Below are positions 36,250 to 46,800 of a DNA stretch of 55,907 nt, in pieces. How positions within the stretch are numbered: position 1 is the first letter of the stretch; every line of letters begins with the position of its first letter. The notes under the pieces were generated by a model. The model was not told where the DNA came from. It worked only from the letters and a program-made list of their open reading frames with translations, and made no database searches. Origin of the DNA: Phoronis australis (Eukaryota; Phoronida; Phoronidae). Location of the stretch: positions 4,211,180 to 4,267,086 of the forward strand of contig NMRA01000001.1 in NCBI GenBank assembly GCA_002633005.1. Reading direction: 5' to 3'. Position numbers and translations under genes: made by a program.

Positions 36250-36400
36250 AACTGGGAAGAGTTAAAGATATAAGCGGCTTCCTTAGGTGTCCCTTTTTAT
36301 GCAAAAGGTACTTAAAGCAACATGACTTTGATGGTTTAATCAGTGTGAGACATTTGCTGTAAAGCTTCTGGTGTATGGCAACCTAAATGGTATGACTACC
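36250..36400 (+). repeat. Dispersed repeat shared with 32150-32300
   Basis: Second copy of the short dispersed element described at 32150-32300, same orientation on the + strand, in the CEP170 first intron. Confidence 0.6.
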
Positions 36401-36487
36401 GTCTGTGCCAGTTTTCCTGTCCTAGTTCATACAGTGGTTTTGTCTACTTCACCAGCTCAGATACTACGTTGTCTTTGGTAACATGTC

Positions 36488-36715
36488 ACACCCTAGTCAA
36501 TCATCTGACCAATAACAATCCCCATCACACCCTAGTCAATCATCCGACCAATAACAATCCTCATCACACCCTAGTCAATCATCCGACCAATAACAATCCC
36601 CATCACACCCTAGTCAATCATCCGACCAATAACAATCTCCATCATACCCTAGTCAATCATCCGACCAATAACAATCCTCATCACACCCTAGTCAATCATC
36701 AGACAATCTCTATCA
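36488..36715 (+). repeat. Minisatellite, 39 bp unit, 6 copies
   Basis: The unit starts ACCCTAGTCAATCATCCGAC and continues CAATAACAATCC(C/T)CATCAC. The length, 13 codons, keeps a frame open that reads as repeats of HTLVNHPTNNNPH; nothing suggests translation. Confidence 0.95.
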
Positions 36716-37029
36716 CACTATGTACTTCTTTAAGCTCCATGTATTTTGAGCATCAAACAATAAAAGTTACTCTTAATGACAGTAAAACAAAACGACGTTT
36801 GGACCACCAACACTGTCCTCTGGACCACTGTTGGTAATCCTCAGGAGTAAGTTGTCAAGCAATAGTTTTCACCATGAGGTGGTTATAATTTTCAGTAAAA
36901 CATACCAAAAACCAGAATACCCAACAGGTTCGCACTTACTTGTCAATAAATTTTGTCCTGTTGTTGTTCTTTGACCCTTTACTCTATCATGTATTTAAGT
37001 TAAATGCAGTCTTACTACCTGGGTTATTT

Positions 37030-37500
37030 ACATGGGCACATGTCTGAGTGATTTTCATGAAATTTTGGCAAATAGGTTTCTATTAGGGAGATAACGTCTT
37101 TCCGTATCCAGATGGACTTGGCCTATTCTGCGCCACTTTTTTAGCATTGGCCTCGCTGTCTGCCAAACTGCTCAAATTATCATTATAAAACTTAGCAGGT
37201 CTATTCCTTATGAGAAGAACATGGCAGACATTGCTGTGGTGTCCCCTTTTGGGTGATTTTGTCTTTTCCTTCCATATAGTTCTTTAATCCTTTTCAGAAT
37301 CTTTGTAAAATGTTTTTCAAAAATGTATGACTTCCTGTAAATGTGACAATGGCTTCCCACGATTTTTTAGACGCCTCTAATTTCTAGGCCATCTAGTGAC
37401 CATTTGCATGATACTAATAAACATTCCTAGTAGCTTTGCTGTTTGTAGTGCATTTTTTATGCATTTTAACACTCCACATTGCGTTTACAGAAAATACTAA
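37030..37500 (+). repeat. CCTAGTGGC-family repeats, plus orientation
   Basis: Contains ATGAAATTTTGGCAAATAGG, TTTCTATTAGG, a GATGGACTTGGCC element, GGCCATCTAGTGACCATTTG and the tail phrase TGTTTGTAGTGCATTTT. Same order as in the PLC beta-type intron. Confidence 0.75.
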
Positions 37501-40500
37501 CAAAATGTTCATTCCAATTTGCTAACCGAACATAATACACAGGGTTTCACCCACCCACCTACACATTGAATACATGTCACAGAGGCTCCTAAATGGCCAG
37601 GGCAATGCTTGGCACACCAAAGCTCTGTGTGGCCCTCGGTAGAAGTGTTTCGTCATCTGGCATGAATTCACTGCTCAGTTATTTTTGTGTGCCTTCAAAA
37701 CTCAAAGCATTTCTCCCAATCCTGTGTCCTGTCATATATGTCACAAACGTCTCATCCTTGGTGATAGGTCACAAAGTGTGGGGTATTTGCAAGCTGGATT
37801 CGTTCTCACGTCGTTCTGGACACATTTTGGCTTTATTGTGTAATGCTCCATACCATCATTTTCACCGTCTGCTGTTTGTGGTGTTGCACTGTGGCAGATT
37901 CACTCGCCTGAAGTCAAGTCCACTACTTTGAATGTTGTAGAAAATAATTTTTCACTTGTTCGTTATATTCAGTACTGGGTTATCCATTTTGATAATTTTG
38001 AATGAATTTCTATTACAAAGCTCTATTTTAATGCTTCCCCTCCGTCCCCCCCAGCACAAACTAGGGGACCCTCCTGCCCTGGGGTTGAGATTAACCATGA
38101 CTAACCGTGAAACAATGTGGCAACTGAGGAAGGTAACAAGATTTGCACAATGCACCTGCCAGCTGTTGCGCCATTAACAGGTGATTTCACAGTATTTGTT
38201 GCCTGTGTTAGATACAATCTGCTAAGAGTGACACTGTCGTATCTTCATCATGTACAGTTGACTAGACCAACAAATTGAAGGGATACTCAACTCCTCAGTA
38301 TTTGTTTCTTGTAATTGGCAGGACAAATACTCTGCAGTCGGTATGACCTGAGGATCTCTGACATTCCGATGTTTGCAAGAAAATTATGAAAGCAAGAGTG
38401 TTTTCACAAATTGTGCTTGTTGATTTTATTGTCTCTGCTCTGAAAACTAACACAATTTGTGCAACTGTTTATTCAAGAATTTCAAAACAGTTTATCTATG
38501 GGTAGGGGAGTGTTTAGAATAACTGATCTGGTTATAGGGCAGTCACTGTAAAAACACTACAGTCTCCTAAGAAGGTATGTTGTGAAACTTGTTAACAGTC
38601 TTCAGATTGAGCCACAGTATCTGTACAGACCTGGGAAGCTTAAATTTGGGAAATTAAAAAGAAAAAAGGCATGGTTGGCTTTAAGCAGAGCAGGGGCTTT
38701 TAAAAACAGAATCTTTGAATTAGTTTGAATGGGCATTTACCCGAAATGTCGATTCCTGCAAGCAAATGCCCTTGATAAATCTTTGTTATGATATTATTAT
38801 AATGTAGTGTATGCCTTTAGAACCACATTGGTGTCTGCTTCTGTGACAATGGGTATATTCCCTCTCAAGTGAATGCTTGTCACCCAAAGGTAAATGAGTT
38901 GCATACAGCTAAAATTCTCGTGAGTGAGGTGGGTTCACAAAGACACTGGCACATTTAAGGAAGTCTCAGTTGTGGGTAGACATTTTGGGACTGGATATTT
39001 TGGTGAACATGGGCGTTATACTGGATGAGTAGGGCGTTAATCAGTTTTCTGAACATAATTTAAATTGTGCTTAATCATCTTGCTCAGTATAACTAGTGGT
39101 AGGGCAGTGTCTGCCTAGGAACAGTTCCCGGGAGAGGGTGGCGAGCAAGCTTACATGGGGTGCGATATACGGGACGTACCAATCAGATGGGTAGCTTTTT
39201 CACGTCGTCTAATTACATTCCCTTTAAAGGTGTTGGATCTCTTCAAAAGGGTCCCACAGGACTCAGTGACAAGATGATTGACATCTTATTAATTTTTTGC
39301 ATTAAAAGGAATACAGTTCAACAGTTTTTTATTCAGATTTCTAGATTTGGATAAAGGAAAAGTAAAATTTGAATTAAATTAAAATTCAATGACTAAGGAA
39401 CTCCTACAAAGTAGGTAAATTTCCTTTACATGTAGGTGTTCGTAGATGCTCCCATCAGTGGGGTCTTCTTTAATCGTTTTTACTCCCTAAGAGATTGAGG
39501 TTTCATATTGCCAATTTTCTAAAAGGGTGGTTATCCCAATGTTGCAATGGCATAGACCGGATACCTTCAAAACTATAAGATTGTGTTATCTGTATGGACG
39601 TCTTATGGTCCTGGTCTTTGTCTGTGTTTGAAATAGGTAGAAACACCACAGGGTGTCTTGTTTTAGCTTGGTCGCAAAAATGTGCATCACTGTGTGCGTG
39701 TTTGTGTTTGAAATATGCAAAAACACCACACATAGTCTTGTTTTAGGTCAGTCTCATACGTGTTTATGTGTGCATGAGTGCTTGTGTGTTTTGTAGTGCT
39801 CAGGTAAACCAGTCAGACAAAAGTCGACCTTTCTCAGCACTGAGTCGAGGGGTGGTATTGTGTGCACCTTCTATGGTGCGTGTTCAATCGTTTTTATTGG
39901 CAAAGAGTATGATTTAATAATAGACTGTCTTTGGTCAAGGTGTATTCATGTATAGACTGGAGGTGTGGTGATCCATCTGATGTCTTGTGTATTTATTTAC
40001 AGGGTCAGACTGAGTGTGCCATGGAGTATGTATGTAGCTAGACCAGCTCAGAGGTTCAGCTCATAACTGTTTACCAGGTACCAGGTATCGGCTACTGTAG
40101 GTTTTTATACCTTTATAACTGAAGTATATTCTCATTTCTGAGATGAATGGTATTTCTAGTCGTGGTGGTCCTCTGACAGATCCAGCTTTAGCTCTTTCTT
40201 ATGAGTGTGGGGAACACGCTGTCATTTTAGCTAGAGGCAGTAGTTTGGTATAACTGATATAACATGCCGCATTTTGAGAACCAGTTGATGCCCGTTATTC
40301 AGTGGAGAAAACTGGTTCCCAAAATACGGGCACGTTATATCAGATTATTGCCAAGTAAACACTATTTTGCTCTTTGTGAGGAGACATTTTAAACATGAAA
40401 TCTTAATTATTTTAATAATTATGCATTTATAATGTGATTTTTTAATTGATTTTATTTCCCTGCTAGGTGGTCTCAGTGCATACAGATTTTTGTGATATTT

Positions 40501-40504
40501 TCGC

Positions 40505-40755
40505 ATACTTTTAGTTAGTAAGGGGACATGTCATAACTGGGCTTCTGGTTAGTAAGGGGACATGTCAGGACAGGGGTCCAGGTTAGTAAGGGGAGACATC
40601 GGCACAGGGCCCCAGATTAGTAAGGGGACACGTCAGGACAGGACCCCAGGTTAGTAAGGGGACATGCCAAGAAGGGCCCCAGGTTAGTAAGGAGACGTGT
40701 CAGGACAGGGCTTCCAAATTAATAAAGGACCACGTCAGGACAGGGCTCCAGACTA
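40505..40755 (+). repeat. Minisatellite, about 36 bp unit, about 7 copies
   Basis: The unit resembles GGTTAGTAAGGGGACATGTC followed by AGGACAGGGCCCCA. CEP170 first intron. Confidence 0.9.
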
Positions 40756-40959
40756 GTAGTAAAAAATTCTGGTGTATGTTCAGGATTATTTTCTTGAACA
40801 ATATTCATTATCCGAAGCACTCATTTCTTTGTCTGTTTCATGCAAAAAATTCTAAAAAACGAACCCAAAATTTTATTTAACAGCTTTTCAGTATTAGAAA
40901 GGGGTCAGTTGTGGTCAAAGCTTATGCCTGTGTTCTTTTGGGTCTAATTATTCAAAAAT

Positions 40960-41350
40960 AAAAGTTTAATGACAAGTTGTGACCCCGGCCAAGATCAGGT
41001 TGAAACGATGCATGCCCTACACCCTTCTACCAAATTTCATCAAAATACAACCAAGGTTTTTTAGATATTGAGAAAACAGCTGGGACAACCAGACAAAATG
41101 GACACTAGGGGGTGCTGCAGTGGTTGAATGTGCCCGAAAATTGAATAGTCCTGGGACACTGCTATCTTATATAACCGTACTCCTGTGTCAAGTTTTACTG
41201 TAATTTCTATGGACATCATCTGGAAACTTTTCCAGTTGGTGTAAAAATGACTGATTTCAATGAAACTTAGTACAGGGAATGTGTGATGATACTGCTCCAC
41301 CACAAGTCAATTTTTGGCAAATTGGACCTCTGCAACATCTTATAGTTGAC
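40960..41350 (-). repeat. CCTAGTGGC-family repeat, minus orientation (antisense to CEP170)
   Basis: The + strand reads GACACTAGGGGGTGCTGCAG at 41101-41120 and GATGCATGCCCTACACCCTT further left, as in the SDCCAG8 intron copies. It is the one clear copy that lies opposite to its host gene. Confidence 0.7.
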
Positions 41351-41499
41351 AGTTTGGTCTTGGCAAGGGGCTTTTTTATTGATATTTTGGGGACGAAGTG
41401 CATTTTTGTATGGTTTCTAGAAATGCAAGCAATGGATTTCAATTAAACTTTGAGACAGAGGTATGTTACGGTAACGTGCTGGTACCAGTCACTTATTAG

Positions 41500-41880
41500 G
41501 CAGATTTGACTACTGCAGCAACCCCTAGTGGCGGTTCATATTTGCAGAGGATTGCAGCTAACCATCGAGTCCTGTAGCATTATGTCATTTCGTGTCTATC
41601 TTTGTAAAGTTTTGTAAAACCTCATGATTTTTTATGGAAAGAAGTAGATTTTACACAGTGATTTTTGGATGCCTAATGCTCTGTCCCATTTATGACATGT
41701 TTTACTGCTTTGTTGCAAACCTTGAAAACTTCTTGATTTGAAGTTATTAATTTTAAAAGGTGAAATACCAGCATGAAAGCTATGTATGCATCACCTACAA
41801 TATCCTGTTTGTGGTGCACTGTAAGCGGATATCAATGCTTTGTGTTGATTTTTATTGTTGAAAGTCAAAAGGCAGCTGGT
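41500..41880 (+). repeat. CCTAGTGGC-family repeat, plus orientation
   Basis: Contains GCAACCCCTAGTGGCGGTTC and the tail phrase TGTTTGTGGTGCACTGTAAG with CGGATATCAATGCTTTGTG, matching the right end of the PLC beta-type intron repeat. Confidence 0.65.
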
Positions 41881-43034
41881 TTGTAAATTATGCAATTCAT
41901 TTTCAGCTGTCGTTCTTTGATTTTTTTCATTAACAGTCCTGAAACCAATGCTCTGTTTCAGTCAATCTGTTTGGACATTTCTGTGGGGAGGTTTCTGTGT
42001 TAAGTCTGGCAATGCGAGTAGTCTCTTCTCTGACTGAGGTCACCTCTTATCAATAAGGCAATGAATTGATTGCTTGCTTGTATCTAAATCCTTGATGATG
42101 TTGTGACTCATCTTCAACACATTGCTATTACTGATGGACGCTGCACTGTTTTTTCACTCGGACATTTGGCACACCGTTGACTGTTTTTTAGCCAACAGCA
42201 GCTGAACCACTGTGGGCCTTTTAATACTGATCATGTGTTGGTTTGTTTTGAAGGTTGTCTAGATGACAATCTTGAGTTATGTTTACGTTATTATGTGCAC
42301 TGTGCAGAAATGGTGTACCACTTTGTGCTTTTGAACAGGAGGTAGGTTATGTACTATACAGTTATTAACATACGGCAATATTATGGCCTCAGTTTGCAAC
42401 GTATCATGTGAAGCTATGTTTATGTAGAATGAATTTTTCTTAAAAGCGTCATTTGCTTTGGCATCAGTGTGGTAATCACGCTATATAGACTTGGCATGAA
42501 TTGCATGCTAAAGAATAGGTGCCATGGTAAATGGCAAATTAATGTTTTAGCTCTGTGAGTATCCTTCACTTGACCCAATTCCAATTCCAGGCTAGTGAGA
42601 TTTTAAGATGTGCTTAGCTGTCAAGGCTTTCATTACAAATATTTTGAGAGTTTGGAATGTTTGTGTAAGTCATTTGACTATGAGGTCACTACTGTACCTA
42701 TCTAGGTACCTGGGGAGGGGTGGATTTGGGTAACTCACATTGACAAGGTGCCCGCAGGCGTGTATCAAGAATTGCTGAGAGACTCCCTATTGCCGGTGCC
42801 AGGTCTGCTAATTTCCACAGCCTTTTGGAGGGAAGACGGCCAGTGCACCTTTTGTGAGGCTGAGGCTAATGCATTGGGCTTTTTGCGGAGACTAAATGGA
42901 AATTTAGGGATCTACTGGACCTCACATAGGTCCCGCAAACTTGCTGAAAAAGTACCACTTACCCACAATTTTTGGTACACGCCTGCGTCCACCTTGTCAA
43001 TACGAGTGCCCCTACCCCCGGGTTTAGGTGTTAC

Positions 43035-43445
43035 TCCGCACTAAACCCTTATTCGGACACCTCGTGGTGGATAAAATCACTATAAGCCAACACTGTCATA
43101 TGGCTCTGCACTATTTATGACAGGGTTTCCAGACAGCTACTGGGCATTTCAGCTTTGCTCGCCATTCAAATGTGGCAGGCCACATGACAATCTCAAACTG
43201 TCAAGATTCCTCAATATTTAGTGCAGATTTGCATAGTCACACTTGTATGGCTTCCTGGCTGTCACCTATATGTACCATTCCTATCTAGGTATTACTCTCC
43301 ACTATCCCCATACTTGGACACCTCATGTGGTGGAGACAAAATCACTGAGCCCAAGAGATCTTACGACTCGCTATATTACCAGGCATTGCAGCTTAGCTCA
43401 CCAGCCAAATATGACAGGCCACACGACAATCTCAAACTTGCTAGT
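43035..43445 (+). repeat. Two-copy tandem duplication, about 250 bp offset
   Basis: Copies share GGT(G/A)TTACTC(C/T), GGACACCTC(G/A)TG, AAAATCACT, AGCTTTGCTC/AGCTTAGCTC, AGGCCACA(T/C)GACAATCTCAA. They lie just upstream of the FHA-exon array. Confidence 0.75.
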
Positions 43446-43544
43446 TAGCAAAGTTTCAAGTCATATGGTACAAATGGGTGTAAGTGACGCATTAGATGTG
43501 GAGGTATTTGTCAGATATCTTATTACTGTTCACGATGACCTGTG

Positions 43545-43800
43545 TCGATCTCATCACAGCTCATCATGCCTGGTGCCTCCAGTATCACTACTAACTGATC
43601 ACATGTAGGTGATAATGGAGTGTCTATCTCATTAGAGTTTATCATGCCCCTGTACCTTGAGCATCACTACCAACTGATCACATGTAGGTGATAATGGAGT
43701 ATCTATCTCATTAGAGTTTATCATGCCCTGTACCTTGAGCATCACTACCAACTGATTACATGTAGGTGATAATGGAGTGTCTATCTCATTTCAGCTCATC
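43545..43800 (+). repeat. Minisatellite that duplicates the CEP170 FHA-exon acceptor and start codon
   Basis: Three upstream copies precede the true exon, with ATG codons at 43566, 43644 and 43723 and the real one at 43801 (78-79 bp apart). Copy 1 reads CAG-CTCATC-ATG like the real junction and would translate MPGASSITTN-stop against the true MPSASSITTNW. Copies 2 and 3 keep an AG before the ATG (CATTAGAGTTTATCATGCC). Confidence 0.88.
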
Positions 43801-46800
43801 ATGCCCAGTGCTTCCAGTATCACTACCAACTGGTCACTTGTAGATAATAATGGAATTCCCTTCCGACTGCCACGTACCATGGTCTTCCTTGGACGGGAGG
43901 AATGTGACATCTCTTTAAAGGTCAGCACCTTCACTTTCCCAAGTTTCATCAAAAATGCTTAGTTACATGTGTGTGCGTGGCACAAAGAAATTTGTGATTT
44001 GGGGAACATTTAAGAATGTAATATCCAGGTTTAAATGACTGTGAGATGTTATTCAAAATAAAAGCCTTTAGAATTTCTTCAGATATAAAGCCAGTCTCTG
44101 TTATTCTTGTGTATCTGCCTTGACCACATCAACGAATGCTATCAGAATTAATGAAATGTTGAATTACCAAGGAAGTCAAACAACAAAGGTTGTGAAGTTT
44201 AAAATGGCAAATGTTGACTTGTTTTTTTAGTTGAAATAATGTGCTGCCCTGTAAAATTTGATCCCTCCCAAATATAAAAGCCATAGCTTTATATCCAAAG
44301 GTCATAGTTGAATTTGGGATTGGGATTTTGCAGTTATTTTTCTTGTTGGGAGCCGAATGTCATTGTTCAATTGGGGTTAGTGGCGCTTGTGCTGTTACGT
44401 TATTTCATCAGTTATGCTATTTCATCAGTTACGTTATTTCATCAGTTACACAAACGTTTTAGCTTTGGGGTTCTAGTCGGAAATTACTTTCTAATTTTTT
44501 AAAAATTTTGATTGAACGTCTACTGCTTTGCTTCACGGATGATGTTCTACCTGGTAAAGGCATGCTTTCAAATACGAAAACTTGATCAATCTGGTTTCGC
44601 AGTTCAGTTGCGGTCATACCTAGAGACATCGTATTGTCTTAGCATAACGCCTGGACATATTGTATTGACATCATTTCTAGAGACATCGTATTTTGGTGGC
44701 ATTGTATTGTGTTGATGTGATACCTGTAGACATTGTATTGTCTTAACATCATCCGTGGAGACATCATATTGTCTTAACGTCATACCTGGAGAAATCATAT
44801 TTTGTTAATGTCATACTTGGAGACATAGTATTGTGTTAACGTCATACCTGGAAACATATTATTGTTTTAATGTCATACCCGGAGACATCGTATTGTGTTA
44901 ACATCATACTTGGAGACATAGTATTGTGTTAACGTCATACTTGGTGACATCGTATTGTGTTAACGTCATACCTGGAGAGACACATCTTTTGTTTGTGCAC
45001 TTTTCACTGCATCAATCCCCATATCGCATACATTGTTTGTCCCAGGAATTCAATAGCCCTCAGTTTTGTTTTTTTTTTTTGACAGGGTGTTTCTAATCGT
45101 TTGATCTACTTCTTTGCTTCATTGTTTTACTTTACGGCTCATTTTCTGTCTGGTTACAGTCACGGAGTGTAGATAAGCGGCATGCCGTTATAACATATGA
45201 TCACTACCAAAACAAGTTCAAACTTAAAGATCTCAGCAGCGTTAATGGCGTGAGTATTTCTTCTGTCTGGACATTGTCCATGGAGTTTGTATTGTCCTTG
45301 AGGTTTTACTCATCATCGCTAAGTTTGTATTGTCCTTGTGTTACTCATCATAACTAAGTTAGTATTACCCTTATGTTACTCATCATTGGAAAGTTAATAT
45401 TGCCCTTGTGTTATTGATCATAACTGGGTTAGTATTGCCCTTGTGTTATTTGGTATTGCCCTTGTGTTACTCATTATAGTTTAGTTAGTATTGCCCTTGT
45501 GTTATTCATCATTGGTGCAATGTCATTTTTGACCCCTGACCTCTATTCTCGGAATTGGAATGTGCGAATTAATAGAGTGGTTATCAAATCATCAAAACAG
45601 TTGTTTAAAACGATTGACAATATTTTCTGTTCGTTTTCGCTATGTATGACATAACACATTCTCTAGTTCAATAGTGACGGCCACGTTGTGTACGACTGCT
45701 GCAAGCTACAATGTTCTTGTCCTTTTCACAGAGAGTTTTGGTGCACCCATTGAATTTTGTAGGCAAGGCCCCTGGGGGTGCCAGCAATCTGACCCTTTAA
45801 ATAATTTAACTCAGATTAAAAGAACATAATTGGCGTGCCCTGTTTAAGAATCTATACTTCAAACTCTCAAAGTAAATTGCCTCTAAGGAACCTCTGGAGA
45901 ATGCACATCCACACGGGGAGGGAACTAAGGAGTAAAGCAATGGACATATTGTATGTGTACAAAGTGAATGGGTTTGTTCATTTAAGACATCACAAATACA
46001 CAGTCTGCCGTAGATGCTGGCTATTTAGATGAAATAAGATTTGTATACTGAACTTGGCATTAAAGCTGTCTCGTCATTAGCTTTCCAGAGTGAGTCAGAT
46101 CCTTCATTGACCTAGTTAGTGCCAATTGACCTAGTTAAGATTTGCCTATTATGATAAGCCACAGTTGCACATTGATTATGTTTATAGCCCAGCATTGATA
46201 TGTATAAGCTGGAATAGCGCAACAGTGTGGTGATGTGTGTGTGACCATGTTGTGACAGGGGTGGGACTGAGTCTGTTCTGCAGAACTGGTGTGGAGCTGC
46301 AAACCTGATGTGGAGCCGGGCCAGAACAGTTCAGGTACACAATCTGGACTGGTATTGGCTAGACTTACTCTGCTGAGGGCAGTGAAGTGGTGATTAATGG
46401 CGTTTGTTCTGTCTGTGCTGGTTAGGTCTAGCATTCTGCCCAACTGTTAAGCATAAGCATAACTTGAAATTGTCATCAATAAGTCTAGCATTAGTCAGTT
46501 GCACTGGTCCCAGATGTGAGGCCAGTTTGCTGCCCCGATTCCGTGAAAGAAACTGGTTTTCTATGACTGCAATAATTGGAATTTATGCTTGTGGATTATT
46601 GTTGATAGCATGCCATTGGTATTATGTAAGTAAATTGGCCCTGTCAACATGGACCTGATTCATCTGACTTGAAAAGCAAGGGTATAATGTTGAGGTGGTT
46701 AAGTCACTCGGCTTTTGACAGGGTGTGCCCAGCTGAGGGAATGGACCCACCTTTTGGGGGGTCGACAACATGAAACCTTTCTTGTTAGAAAGTGAGCTGG

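Larger units (their letters stand above)
34305..43794 (+). other. CEP170 5' UTR intron (9.5 kb)
   Basis: No coding exon of CEP170 fits here. The intron contains a dispersed repeat copy (36250-36400), several minisatellites and CCTAGTGGC-family copies, listed separately, plus a short duplication with ACACCACA(G/C)(G/A) near 39600-39740. The open frames at 37593-37931 and 42748-43044 show no recognisable domain. Confidence 0.55.

Noticed and set aside
37593-37931. 112-codon frame in the CEP170 first intron
   Set aside because: Cysteine- and leucine-rich without a domain; I could not match it to a transposase on either strand.
42748-43044. 98-codon frame before the FHA exon
   Set aside because: GTG start and no recognisable domain; it abuts a duplicated non-coding segment.
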